A stretch of 64,000 nt of DNA from Sphingosinicella sp963974575. GTDB lineage: Bacteria; Pseudomonadota; Alphaproteobacteria; Sphingomonadales; Sphingomonadaceae. Numbering within the stretch: position 1 is the first letter of the stretch; every line of letters starts with the position of its first letter. Both the position numbers and the translations under genes were made by a program. The stretch lies in NCBI RefSeq assembly GCF_963974575.1, contig NZ_CAXBBQ010000002.1, positions 372,001 through 436,000 on the forward strand, in the 5' to 3' direction. Below, in pieces: positions 35,604 through 44,095 of this stretch. The notes below the pieces were generated by a model. That model was not told the DNA's origin. It searched no databases and worked only from the letters and a program-made list of their open reading frames with translations.

Positions 35604-36941
35604 TTAAAGCCCGTAGGCTTTGGCGAGCAGTTCAATCGGATGCGGCACCTGCTGGGGAACGCTTTCCCCGCCCTCACGCTCCATCACCTGCTTGAGATGC
35701 GGCCCGGCGAGCGGGCATTCCGAAACCATGAAGGCGGCGTTGGTCTTCAACATGGCGCGGCCCGCCGGCTTGCCGATCTTGAGCGCGGTGGCGAAGTTTT
35801 CCTTGAACATGCCCCACTTGCCGCCGTGGCCGGAGCAGCGTTCGACGACGCCGACTTTCGCCTCCGGGATCAGCCGCAGCATCTCCGCGCCCTTCTGCCC
35901 CATGTTCTGCGCGCGGCTATGGCAGGGCAGATGGATCGCGATGTCGCCGCCGAGCGGCTGCATACCGGGCGCGAGCCCCTCTTTTTTGGCGATATCGACC
36001 ACGTATTCGGTGATGTCGAACGTCGCCCTGGCCAGCTTCGCCACCAGCGGATCGTTCGGCAGCATCAGGGGCCATTCGAATTTCAGCATCAGCGCGCACG
36101 ACGGCGTCACCGCCACAACGTCGAAGCCATCATCGATGAGCGGTGCGAAGGCGGCCGCAACGCTTCGCGCCTGAGCGGCGACGGCCGCAAGGTCGCCATT
36201 CTCCAGCTTGGGCATCCCGCAGCAGCCGGGATAGACGGTACGCGTTTCGACGCCGTTCGCCTTCAGAACCTTCACCGCCGCTTCGCCCGGCCCGGGCATG
36301 TTCCAGTTCGCAAAGCACGTCGCATAAAGCGCCACCTTGCGCCCGGCGGCAGGCGCCGCCGCGTCGGCTTCGATCCGATCGAGATCGCCGCGGCGATCAA
36401 GCGGCGTGTCGGCAAAGGGCGGCAGCCACGCCTCCCGGTCGATGCCCGCGGTCTTTTCCATCACGGTGCGTGTCAGGCCGTTTCCGATATCCGTCGCCCA
36501 GTTGGCAAGCGGCGACAGGAAGCTCGCGAGCTTGCCGTTTCGGTCGGTCTTCGCAAGTTCGGCGTCGGCCAGGCGTGTCTCTCCCTTGCGATGCTCGACG
36601 GCACGCGCGCGGAGCATTAGGTGCGGTACATCAAGGGCCCATTCGTGCGGCGGCACGTAGGGGCACTTGGTCATGAAGCACATGTCGCAGAGCGTGCAGG
36701 CGTCCACGACCGGCTTGTAGTCGGTCTTCGGATCGAGCCCGTCGATCTCGCCGCTTGGCGATTCGTCGATGAGATCGAACAGGGTCGGAAAGCTGTCGCA
36801 CAGGTTGAAGCAGCGGCGGCAGCCGTGGCAGATATCGAACACGCGCGTCAGCTCGGCTTCGAGCTTCGCGTCGTCATAGAAATCCGGGTTTTCCCAATCG
36901 ATCGGATGGCGCGTCGGCGCCTCCAGACTGCCCTCACGCAT
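35604..36941 (-). CDS. Heterodisulfide reductase-related Fe-S protein (GlpC-like)
   Basis: 445 residues. Two [4Fe-4S] motifs lie in the first third: CHGCRRCFNLC and CTLCDMCFMTKCP. The second half has CCG-type domains: YPGCCGMPKLENGD, and a second in which CSGHGGKWG replaces the usual cysteine pair. This resembles the electron-transfer subunit of anaerobic glycerol-3-phosphate dehydrogenase and HdrB-type proteins. It is probably an electron carrier or reductase for the rubrerythrin encoded upstream (37171-37590); DUF3501 follows after 14 bp. Confidence 0.9.
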   Translation of the reverse strand: MREGSLEAPTRHPIDWENPDFYDDAKLEAELTRVFDICHGCRRCFNLCDSFPTLFDLIDESPSGEIDGLDPKTDYKPVVDACTLCDMCFMTKCPYVPPHEWALDVPHLMLRARAVEHRKGETRLADAELAKTDRNGKLASFLSPLANWATDIGNGLTRTVMEKTAGIDREAWLPPFADTPLDRRGDLDRIEADAAAPAAGRKVALYATCFANWNMPGPGEAAVKVLKANGVETRTVYPGCCGMPKLENGDLAAVAAQARSVAAAFAPLIDDGFDVVAVTPSCALMLKFEWPLMLPNDPLVAKLARATFDITEYVVDIAKKEGLAPGMQPLGGDIAIHLPCHSRAQNMGQKGAEMLRLIPEAKVGVVERCSGHGGKWGMFKENFATALKIGKPAGRAMLKTNAAFMVSECPLAGPHLKQVMEREGGESVPQQVPHPIELLAKAYGL

Positions 36942-37170
36942 CGGCGTCCCCCAACGGTTCTGGCTTCAAAAAAGCGCCCGGTCGGACGCACGGCGCGAAT
37001 TCCCACACGAAACACGTGTCTGCCTGTCCCTCGAAGCGGCAAGGGAACTGTTGCCGTGCGTCCGAACGGACGCTCGCAGCGCTGCTTTCGAGGCCATGGG
37101 AGGGGCGGCTCCGGTCCCGCGGACCCACCCCTCGCCTCCCACAGCGGACGATCTTGCCGCTCTTGCCCTC
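36942..37170. other. Intergenic gap in the rubrerythrin cluster
   Basis: 229 bp, GC-rich, with no convincing coding frame. Imperfect inverted repeats (GGGAGG and CCTCCC arms around 37098-37140) could form a structured spacer downstream of the rubrerythrin gene, but lack a T-tract. Confidence 0.4.
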
Positions 37171-37590
37171 TCAGGCGTCGAGCGTGTCGAGCGTCTTCTG
37201 AAACTTGCCGGCGTGGCTTTTTTCGGCTTTGGCGAGCGTCTCGAACCAGTCGGCGATCTCGTCGAAGCCTTCGTCACGCGCGGTGCGCGCCATGCCGGGA
37301 TACATATCGGTATATTCGTGCGTCTCGCCCGCGATCGCCGACTTCAGATTGTCGGACGTCGAGCCGATCGCGAGGCCGGTGGCCGGATCACCCACCTCTT
37401 CGAGATATTCGAGGTGGCCGTGCGCGTGGCCCGTTTCGCCTTCCGCCGTCGAGCGGAACACCGCGGCCACATCGTTGTAGCCTTCCACGTCGGCTTTCTG
37501 CGCGAAATAGAGATAGCGGCGGTTCGCCTGGCTCTCACCCGCGAAAGCAGCCTTCAGATTGTCTTCGGTCTTCGTGCCTTGAAGTCCCAT
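37171..37590 (-). CDS. Rubrerythrin-family diiron protein without rubredoxin domain
   Basis: 139-residue four-helix ferritin-like protein. Diiron ligands: GESQANRRYLYFA, EGETGHAHGH, AGETHEYTDMYPG and AKAEKSHAGKF, giving the E-x2-x-Y / E-x2-H pairs of rubrerythrin. The C-terminal rubredoxin module of classical rubrerythrin is missing, so another protein must deliver electrons, possibly the Fe-S protein downstream. It probably reduces hydrogen peroxide in the cytoplasm. A 229-bp gap separates it from that gene. Confidence 0.92.
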   Translation of the reverse strand: MGLQGTKTEDNLKAAFAGESQANRRYLYFAQKADVEGYNDVAAVFRSTAEGETGHAHGHLEYLEEVGDPATGLAIGSTSDNLKSAIAGETHEYTDMYPGMARTARDEGFDEIADWFETLAKAEKSHAGKFQKTLDTLDA

Positions 37591-37900
37591 GATCCCTCTC
37601 CTTCCTCAATGATCGATCGTGAAAACCGGCGCGGCGCGGACGCAGGCCCGATTTCAGCATCAAGGCTACCTGCGGCCGCGCGCAACCGCCAACGCATTTT
37701 CTGCGTGAAGCTGATCGACCTGATCAATGAATGACACTCAATTCATCAAGATAATACAAATCATTCGCAGCAATTCGGCAACGCCTCCGATCTGCAATCG
37801 GGCGTGCAAAAAAGCTTCATATCAATCGCATAGCGCCGTCATACGCCGCGCCTAGGCCTCCGCCGCCAACCGCGTTTTACCGCACTTATTGGGGGATTTC
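37591..37900 (+). promoter_or_regulatory. Promoter region of the TonB receptor/PhoD operon with Fur-box-like site
   Basis: 310 bp without a gene, AT-rich in its right half. GATAATACAAATCATTCGC (37750-37768) matches 14 of 19 positions of the Fur consensus GATAATGATAATCATTATC. A 6-bp inverted repeat ATGAAT/ATTCAT lies at 37727-37746. If functional, the receptor and phosphatase genes would be iron-repressed. Confidence 0.45.
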
Positions 37901-40147
37901 ATGCGTTCGACTTGCGCCGTGTTGCTGGCCGCCAGCAGTCTTTTCGTGCTTTCCAATTCCGCCTTCGCCCAAAACGGCGAGGCCGCCGCCGAGACCGCTG
38001 CACTCGATGAAGAAATCGTCGTGTTCGGCTCCGGCCAAACCCGGCAGGTGCAGGAACTCGATGCCGCCGACATCGCGCTTCTGGCGCCGGGCACGAGCCC
38101 GCTCAAATCGATCGAGAAGCTGCCTTCGGTGAACTTCCAGTCTGCAGACGCCTTCGGCGCCTATGAATGGTCGCAGCGCCTTTCGATCCGCGGTTTCAAC
38201 CAGAACCAGCTCGGCTTCACGCTCGATGGCATTCCGCTTGGCGACCACAGCTACGGCAACGTCAACGGCCTGCACGTCAACCGTGCGATCAGCCCCGAAA
38301 ACATCGGCCTCACCCGCGTTTCGCAGGGTTCCGGTGGTCTCGGTACGCAGGCGACGAACAACCTCGGCGGCACCGTTGAATTCTTCTCGCGCGCCCCCGC
38401 CCCCGACTTCGGGCTCGAATCGTCGGGCAGCTACGGCACCGAGAACACGATCCGCGCCTTCGCTCGCCTCGAAAGCGGCGAGATCGGCGGCGCCGAAGGC
38501 ACGGGCGCATACATCTCCTATGGCTATCTCGGCATGGACAAGTGGAAGGGCGTGGGCAAGCAGCGCCATCACATGGTGAACGCCAAGGCCGTCGCCGCAC
38601 TCGGCGACGCGCGCGTCACCGCGACGCTCAGCGTCTCCGACCGCCGCGAGAACGACTATCAGGACATGTCGAGCACGATGATCGATCGCCTCGGCTATGA
38701 CTGGGACAATATCTCGGGCGACTACCGCCTCGCGGTTCAGGTCGCCGACGCCTATTGGGCGGGCACGGCTCTTCCGGCTCCCTTCGCGACCATCGACGAC
38801 GCCTATTTCAATGCCGCTGGTCTCCGCAAAGACTATGTTGCCGCATTGGGCGTTGAAGCGCCGGTCTCCGACATGGTCAGCGTCGCGCTCAAGGGCTATT
38901 GGCACAACAACGAAGGCCAGGGCCTCTGGTATACGCCTTATGTGCAGACACCGGGCGGTGCGCCGCTTTCGATCCGCACGACCGAATATGACATCGACCG
39001 CAAGGGTCTGTTCGGCAGCATCACCGGCGAGATCGGCTTCAACGAAATCACCGTGGGCGGCTGGTACGAGAAGAACGACTTCCAGCAGGCGCGGCGTTTC
39101 TACGGCCTCACCGATCGCCTGAGCCCGTCACGGAATTCACTCAAGTTCCAGAAGGATCCGTTCTTCACGCAGTGGGAATCGGATTTCGACACCGAAACGC
39201 TGCAGTATCACGTCGAAGACCGCATCACACTCGGCGCCGCGACGATCACGCTCGGTTGGAAGGGCTTCAAGGTCACCAACGAAGCGACGCCGATCGTCGT
39301 CAGCACCTTCGCGCAGGGCAAGATCAAGGCCGAAGACTGGTTCCAGCCGCACGCCGGTTTCGCCTACGAAATCAACGACTACCTCGAGATGTTCGGCGGC
39401 TTCACGCAGGTCGCGCGCGCCTTCACCGCTTCCTCCACCGGCGGCCCCTTCGGCACCACGCAAGATGGTTTCAACGCCATCAAAGGCACACTTAAGCCTG
39501 AAGAATCAGACACTTACGAAGCCGGCATCCGCTTCCGCGGTGGCAGCTTCAACGGTGTCCTCGGCGGCTACTACGTAAACTTCCGCAACCGCCTGCTTTC
39601 CTTCGCACAAGGCGCCGGTATTCAGGGCAATCCGGCCGTGCTTCAGAACGTCGGTTCGGTCCGCTCCTACGGCCTCGAAGCCGCAGGCGAAGTGAAGCTC
39701 GGCGCAGGCTTCAAGCTCTTCGCCTCTTACAGCTACAACGACTCCACCTATCGCGACGACGTGATCGACGCCTCCGATCCGAATGCAATTCGGGTTGTTG
39801 CCCTCACCAAGGGCAAAACCACGGTCGATGCGCCCAAGCACCTCGCCAAGGGCGAACTCAGCTACGACGGCGAACTGTTCTTCGGACGCATCGGCGTGAA
39901 CTACATGTCGAAGCGCTACTACAGCTACGAGAATGACGCCTCGGTCGGCGGCCGCGCGATCGTCGACGCCAGCATCGGCTGGCGCATCGCGGAAGGCTAT
40001 GAGCTGCAGGTGAGCGGCACCAACCTTCTCGACAAGAAATACGTATCGACCGTGGGCACCAACGGCTTCAGCACCAGCGGTGACTCGCAGACGCTGATGG
40101 TCGCCGCACCGCGCCAGGTGTTCGCGACGCTGAAAGCCGCGTTCTAA
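37901..40147 (+). CDS. TonB-dependent receptor, coupled to a PhoD-like phosphatase
   Basis: 748 residues. Signal peptide MRSTCAVLLAASSLFVLSNSAFA. Plug with IEKLPSVNFQ, LSIRGFNQNQLGFTLDGIPLG and TRVSQGSGGLGTQATNNLGGTVEFFS, lacking the LRGPQGTLYG motif of the other receptors here, so it is from a different subfamily. The barrel ends VFATLKAAF. ATG at 37901 has GGGGGA 5 bp upstream; the frame opens with TTG 12 bp earlier. The stop TAA overlaps the next ATG by one base (TAATG). A Fur-box-like site upstream suggests iron-linked control (inference). Confidence 0.93.
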   Translation: MRSTCAVLLAASSLFVLSNSAFAQNGEAAAETAALDEEIVVFGSGQTRQVQELDAADIALLAPGTSPLKSIEKLPSVNFQSADAFGAYEWSQRLSIRGFNQNQLGFTLDGIPLGDHSYGNVNGLHVNRAISPENIGLTRVSQGSGGLGTQATNNLGGTVEFFSRAPAPDFGLESSGSYGTENTIRAFARLESGEIGGAEGTGAYISYGYLGMDKWKGVGKQRHHMVNAKAVAALGDARVTATLSVSDRRENDYQDMSSTMIDRLGYDWDNISGDYRLAVQVADAYWAGTALPAPFATIDDAYFNAAGLRKDYVAALGVEAPVSDMVSVALKGYWHNNEGQGLWYTPYVQTPGGAPLSIRTTEYDIDRKGLFGSITGEIGFNEITVGGWYEKNDFQQARRFYGLTDRLSPSRNSLKFQKDPFFTQWESDFDTETLQYHVEDRITLGAATITLGWKGFKVTNEATPIVVSTFAQGKIKAEDWFQPHAGFAYEINDYLEMFGGFTQVARAFTASSTGGPFGTTQDGFNAIKGTLKPEESDTYEAGIRFRGGSFNGVLGGYYVNFRNRLLSFAQGAGIQGNPAVLQNVGSVRSYGLEAAGEVKLGAGFKLFASYSYNDSTYRDDVIDASDPNAIRVVALTKGKTTVDAPKHLAKGELSYDGELFFGRIGVNYMSKRYYSYENDASVGGRAIVDASIGWRIAEGYELQVSGTNLLDKKYVSTVGTNGFSTSGDSQTLMVAAPRQVFATLKAAF

Positions 40148-41187
40148 TGGCAGGCGTCAGCCGCCGCGAAGTGATGGCGGGGGGCGCGGCGCTTGCCGCG
40201 CTCCCCAGCGTCGCCCTCGCTGGCGAAACTGCGCTCAGCCGCATCGCGTTCGGCTCGTGCGCGCATCAGGACAAGCCGCAGCCGATCTGGGACCGGGTCG
40301 ACGCTTTCGACCCGCAGTTGTTCCTCTTCCTCGGCGACAATATCTACGGCGACACGCGCGACATGGATGTGCTGCGCGCCAAATACGCGAAGCTTGCCGC
40401 CAAGTCAGGCTTCCAGCGCCTGCGCCGCAAGACGCCCTGCCTCGCGATCTGGGACGATCACGACTACGGCGAGAACGATGCCGGGCGCGAGTATCCTATG
40501 AAGCAGGCATCAAAGGACATCTTCCTCGATTTCTGGATGGAGCCGAAGGCGAGCCCGCGCCGCAGCCGGGCGGGCAACTACACGAGCACGATCATCGGCC
40601 CCGAGGGCCGGCGCGTGCAGATCATCATGCCCGACAACCGCTGGTTCCGCTCCGGCCTCATCGGCATCACCGAGGAGCCGAAGGATCGCGGACCCTATCT
40701 GGTGAACAGCGACCCCGCCGCGACCATGCTCGGCGCCGAGCAGTGGGAATGGCTGGAGGCGGAGTTCAAGCAGCCCGCCGACCTGCGCATCTTCGCGTCC
40801 TCGACGCAGGTTCTGGCCGATGCGCCCGGCTATGAAGCGTGGATCAACTATCAGGCCGATCATCAGCGCCTGCTCGATCTCATCGACTTCGCCGACGTGA
40901 ACGGCCTCATCATGATCTCAGGCGATACGCATTACGCCGAGCTCTCGCGGCTCGCCGAGGGCGTACCGTATCCACTCTATGATCTCACGTCGTCGGGTCT
41001 CACCGAAGTCTGGCCGTTCCTCGGCCCGAACCGACTACGCGTCGGCGAGGGGTTCATGGGCCAGAACTATGGCCGCATCCTCATCGACTGGGAACAGCGC
41101 GATCCGGAAATCAGGCTTGAGGTGGAAAGTGTCGAAGGTCGGATCGTGCTCGCGCAAACGCTGCGGCTTTCCACCCTACAGGCCTGA
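40147..41187 (+). CDS. PhoD-like alkaline phosphatase D family protein
   Basis: 346 residues with a twin-arginine signal (SRREVMAGGAALAALPSVALA). Metallophosphatase motifs: IAFGSCAHQD, LFLFLGDNIYGDTRDM, LAIWDDHDYGENDAG and MISGDTHYAELSRL. Such enzymes are periplasmic phospho-mono- or diesterases using Fe and Ca. Overlap of its start with the receptor stop indicates translational coupling: the receptor may import a phosphorylated compound, or an iron-organophosphate complex, that this enzyme cleaves (inference). Convergent with the TetR gene, 3 bp apart. Confidence 0.92.
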   Translation: MAGVSRREVMAGGAALAALPSVALAGETALSRIAFGSCAHQDKPQPIWDRVDAFDPQLFLFLGDNIYGDTRDMDVLRAKYAKLAAKSGFQRLRRKTPCLAIWDDHDYGENDAGREYPMKQASKDIFLDFWMEPKASPRRSRAGNYTSTIIGPEGRRVQIIMPDNRWFRSGLIGITEEPKDRGPYLVNSDPAATMLGAEQWEWLEAEFKQPADLRIFASSTQVLADAPGYEAWINYQADHQRLLDLIDFADVNGLIMISGDTHYAELSRLAEGVPYPLYDLTSSGLTEVWPFLGPNRLRVGEGFMGQNYGRILIDWEQRDPEIRLEVESVEGRIVLAQTLRLSTLQA

Positions 41188-41190
41188 CCC

Positions 41191-41844
41191 TCAATCTCCC
41201 GCGCCGATGAAGACCAGACGAATGAACGTGCGATAGAGCAGAATCTGCTCGGACAGGAGGCGCGGCTCATCCAGCACGCGCGACAGGATGATGCCGCCAT
41301 CTGCCAGTGCCGAGAGCATATCGGCTAGGTTTGAAAGGTTGACGTCGGCGCGCGGCGGATATCGCTCGGCGATCTCCTCAAGCGCGGCAAGAAAACGGCT
41401 TCGCCAGCCGAGCACTGCAGCAGCATTGAGCCCGCGCACCTCAGTATTGAACTGTTTATCGTGATACGCAACCGCAGCAACCATGCAGCCCGGATGCGTG
41501 GTTTCCAGTTCCGCCATCATCTCGGCGAAGAGCTTCAACCCGATGAGGAAACCATGTAGCGGATCGTCGGAGAGATCCCGGGCGCGCGCAAAGATCGCGT
41601 CGAGCTTGGCGTTGTCGTCGTGAATGAACCGCTCCAGCAACGCTTTCGCAAGATCGGTCTTGTCGCGAAAATGATAGAAAAATCCGCTCTTGGTGATTTC
41701 AGCCGCGGCGATGATCTCGTCGATCGACGTGTTGGAAAACCCTTTGGCCAGCACGGAGGCTTCCGCAATCTCCAAAATGCGGTCGCGCGTCGCCTCCCCG
41801 CGCGTCATGCCCTTGCGGGACGTCAAAGTCATCGGCGCATTCAT
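41191..41844 (-). CDS. TetR-family transcriptional regulator
   Basis: 217 residues. The helix-turn-helix is in RDRILEIAEASVLAKGFSNTSIDEIIAAAEITKSGFFYHFRDKTDLAKALLERF. The start at 41844 (MNAPMTLTSR) has AGGGAG 8 bp upstream; the longer frame from 41928 would translate through its own operator-like palindrome. The C-terminal ligand domain ends LYRTFIRLVFIGAGD. It is divergent from a homocysteine methyltransferase gene. The palindrome at 41879-41897 is a good candidate for autoregulation. Confidence 0.9.
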   Translation of the reverse strand: MNAPMTLTSRKGMTRGEATRDRILEIAEASVLAKGFSNTSIDEIIAAAEITKSGFFYHFRDKTDLAKALLERFIHDDNAKLDAIFARARDLSDDPLHGFLIGLKLFAEMMAELETTHPGCMVAAVAYHDKQFNTEVRGLNAAAVLGWRSRFLAALEEIAERYPPRADVNLSNLADMLSALADGGIILSRVLDEPRLLSEQILLYRTFIRLVFIGAGD

Positions 41845-41878
41845 TCGCTCCCTCTGCCCGATTTCAGAACCTACGTTT

Positions 41879-41897
41879 ACCATACCAATGGTACGGT
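41879..41897. promoter_or_regulatory. Operator of the TetR regulator (predicted)
   Basis: ACCATACCAATGGTACGGT is a 9-1-9 palindrome with one mismatch (half-site ACCRTACCA), 34 bp upstream of the tetR start in the divergent region. Length and symmetry are usual for TetR dimers. Confidence 0.65.
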
Positions 41898-41970
41898 TTG
41901 CTAATTTTCGCGGTAGCGCTCTGCGCACAGTAAAAAAGGTCCGGGCAAAACAAGCCGCTGATCTAAAAAG

Positions 41971-42021
41971 AAATACTGGAGATCAGTATTTGTGCACCAC
42001 TCACCTTCTAGAGAGCGCTCT
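41971..42021. promoter_or_regulatory. Two inverted repeats upstream of the homocysteine methyltransferase gene
   Basis: AAATACTG (41971-41978) and CAGTATTT (41984-41991) form a perfect 8-bp inverted repeat with GAGAT between. Then AGAGCGCTCT (42012-42021) is a perfect 10-bp palindrome. They do not resemble the TetR palindrome, so a second regulator may act here. Neither has the form of a known methionine riboswitch. Confidence 0.4.
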
Positions 42022-42080
42022 GATTTTGGACGATGTTCAACCGCGACAGGCCGACGAACGGCGCACGGAGACCATTGTTC

Positions 42081-43025
42081 ATGCATAACACTTTCAAGAC
42101 GTTGCCACAGCTTGGTGATCGCCTTTTCCTTACGGACGGCGGCCTCGAAACCACATTGATTTTCCACGACGGCATCGATCTGCCGCATTTTGCTGCATTC
42201 GACCTCATGCGCACGCAGGAAGGCCGCAGGACACTTCACGCCTACTACCTCCGCTATCTGGAGATTGCGCAGGCGAACGGCACTGGCTTCATCCTCGAGA
42301 GCCCAACGTGGCGGGCAAGTCCTGACTGGGGGGCGCTGCTCGGCTACTCCGAGGCAGCGCTCGCCGAGAGCAACCGCGAGTCGATCGCGTTGATGCACGA
42401 ACTCAAGTCTAGGTATGCGAATGATCAGATGCCCGTCGTCGTCAGCGGCTGCATCGGTCCGCGCGGCGACGGCTACGTGGCAGATGCAATCATGAGCGTC
42501 GACGCGGCCCTCGATTACCACGCCTTCCAGACAAGAACCTTCGCCGAAGCGGGCGCTGACATGGTGACGGCGATCACCATGACCAATACGCCAGAGGCCA
42601 TCGGCATCGCCCGCGCCGCAAAAGCTGCAGGGCTTCCCGCCGCGCTGTCGTTCACGCTGGAGACGGACGGCTGCCTGCCCACCGGTCAATCACTTGCCGA
42701 GGCGATCAACGCCGTCGATGATGCAACAGGGGGCTTTCCCGCCTATTACATGATCAACTGCGCCCACCCCGATCACTTCGGCGCTGTACTCAAAACAAGC
42801 GGCGACTGGACGCGGCGCGTGCGCGGACTTCGCACCAACGCATCGCGGATGAGTCACGCCGAGTTGAACGAAGCGCCCGAACTCGATGACGGCAATCCCG
42901 ACGAACTCGGAGCGCAGAATGCCGCGCTGCTGAGGGCCCTCCCTGCGCTCACCGTGCTCGGGGGCTGTTGCGGCACCGATCATCGTCATGTCGGCGCCAT
43001 GTGCGCCCACGCACTCGCGGCGTAA
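42081..43025 (+). CDS. Homocysteine S-methyltransferase family protein
   Basis: 314-residue TIM-barrel methyltransferase. LFLTDGGLETTLIF at the N-terminus, INCAHPDHF and the C-terminal GGCCGTDHRH supply the three zinc-binding cysteines (C, then CC) that activate homocysteine. The donor may be S-methylmethionine, betaine or another methylated compound. ATG at 42081 is preferred (GGAG upstream); a start 48 bp earlier is possible. Monocistronic, divergent from the TetR gene. Confidence 0.9.
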   Translation: MHNTFKTLPQLGDRLFLTDGGLETTLIFHDGIDLPHFAAFDLMRTQEGRRTLHAYYLRYLEIAQANGTGFILESPTWRASPDWGALLGYSEAALAESNRESIALMHELKSRYANDQMPVVVSGCIGPRGDGYVADAIMSVDAALDYHAFQTRTFAEAGADMVTAITMTNTPEAIGIARAAKAAGLPAALSFTLETDGCLPTGQSLAEAINAVDDATGGFPAYYMINCAHPDHFGAVLKTSGDWTRRVRGLRTNASRMSHAELNEAPELDDGNPDELGAQNAALLRALPALTVLGGCCGTDHRHVGAMCAHALAA

Positions 43026-43089
43026 TCGGAAACCGGGGCCGGTCCCCACCCTCGCACCGGCGCCGCTAACCGATGATCGCCCGAACCGC

Positions 43090-43126
43090 GGCGGCGCGGG
43101 GCCGTCCCCTCCCCGCCCGCGCCGCC
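43090..43126. other. Strong GC hairpin after the methyltransferase gene
   Basis: GGCGGCGCGGG (43090-43100) pairs perfectly with CCCGCGCCGCC (43116-43126) across a 15-nt C-rich loop. It lacks a T-tract. It could protect or end the methyltransferase mRNA, or form a leader structure ahead of the frame starting at 43165. Confidence 0.5.
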
Positions 43127-43164
43127 GCTCCATGGCTGCCTCCCATAGCGGAGGAAGACCAATC

Positions 43165-43617
43165 ATGCGTTTCGTCAGGTTCTTCATCATTGCGGGTATC
43201 ATGAGCTTTACCAAGCTCAGCGGCGCCACTTCGGTGTTTGCCGCCGCCGCAGAATGCAAGATCGCGCCGGCTCGGCCTCACGAAGCAGGTCGCGTGAAAC
43301 GGCCGCGTCGGGTTTGCACCTCAGGGCAAACCATAGCCGTTGCAAAAAAGCCGGTCGTTGCCGCAGTGCGGCTGCCGGTCGTTTGCGCTAGGTGCCAACG
43401 CTACCGCGTGCAGCATCATCGGACAAAACCGTCCCCTTCCGGGCGGCTTCCGCGCGCTTCGCGGTGCAATAGTCCTCGCTGGCGGTCTCGATCGGGCGCA
43501 ACGCCTCGAACTTCACGAGCAACGCGGCACGCAGGCGCTCGATCTCGTCTTCGAGCCGCGCAAGCTCCCGCGCAAGACGGAGCATCTCAGATCGGCGCAC
43601 GGCCGCATCCGGGCTGA
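43165..43617 (+). CDS. Possible small exported protein
   Basis: ATG at 43165 with GAGGA about 10 bp upstream opens MRFVRFFIIAGIMSFTKLSG and a signal-like leader ending AAA, then a basic, Cys-containing region. From about residue 75 the frame runs antisense to the FliJ-like gene (43388-43792) and its composition is that of a shadow. The true product may be short, or the frame may be spurious. No family recognised. Confidence 0.3.
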   Translation: MRFVRFFIIAGIMSFTKLSGATSVFAAAAECKIAPARPHEAGRVKRPRRVCTSGQTIAVAKKPVVAAVRLPVVCARCQRYRVQHHRTKPSPSGRLPRASRCNSPRWRSRSGATPRTSRATRHAGARSRLRAAQAPAQDGASQIGARPHPG

Positions 43618-43792
43618 TATCGAACGGAGGCCCTGCCGCCCGTGCCTCCCGCTCCCGGCGCAGCGTCGCATCGGCATCGACGATCGCCCCGGCAAAAACC
43701 GAAAGCTGCGCTTCGGCGCCGACGAGCGCCTGGCGGATATCGTCCAGTTCGTTGCGCCTCAACCTGCGGTCATCGTCATACGGCGTCTTCAC
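43388..43792 (-). CDS. FliJ-like coiled-coil protein
   Basis: 134 residues from a GTG at 43792 (KTPYDDDRRLRRNELDDIRQ). The N-terminus resembles FliJ-like proteins of sphingomonads, which begin MKTPYD and then a long amphipathic helix (family knowledge from memory). The second half (MLRLARELARLEDEIERLRAALL) is a good coiled coil. FliJ is a soluble component of the flagellar export apparatus. No other flagellar genes are nearby, and the start lacks a clear ribosome site. Confidence 0.5.
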   Translation of the reverse strand: MKTPYDDDRRLRRNELDDIRQALVGAEAQLSVFAGAIVDADATLRREREARAAGPPFDISPDAAVRRSEMLRLARELARLEDEIERLRAALLVKFEALRPIETASEDYCTAKRAEAARKGTVLSDDAARGSVGT

Positions 43793-44095
43793 AGCGCGCG
43801 CCCCCGCGGTTCCGCGCGAAGCTTGACTGTATCTCCAGGAATCGAGGGGCGTTGACAGCGCATGGGGCCAGTATGCCCGTGCGTAGTTAATGCCGCCTTG
43901 CCGCCCAGATTCCATAACTGATTTAAAACGAAACAAACCGTGACTCAAGTGCCACAGGAACAATTCAAAGCGCAGTCGCGTTAACTTTTACGCGGCGTTA
44001 ACCTTTGTAACCCATAACGGGCATGGTTAACGGATTGTACGCGGCAGGGCCGGGATTGGCTGTTTGCCGTTGGGGGACATGAAGAGGGCTACTCA
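43793..44095 (+). promoter_or_regulatory. Upstream region of ctrA with CtrA-like half-sites
   Basis: 303 bp without a gene. The 130 bp before ctrA contain TTAA at 43981 and 43998 (GTTAACC) and ATGGTTAA near 44034, the complement of the CtrA half-site TTAACCAT. The full TTAA-N7-TTAA consensus is not met. Autoregulation is known for CtrA in Caulobacter; here it is only suggested. Confidence 0.4.

Noticed and set aside
37700..37740. Repeated CTGATC/ATGACA elements as a possible Pho box before the receptor/PhoD operon
   Set aside because: Spacing of the repeats does not fit the 11-bp Pho box periodicity; the Fur-like site is a better match.
41930..42080. SAM or SAH riboswitch before the homocysteine methyltransferase
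   Set aside because: None of the conserved SAM-II or SAH riboswitch sequence elements could be found; only simple inverted repeats are present.
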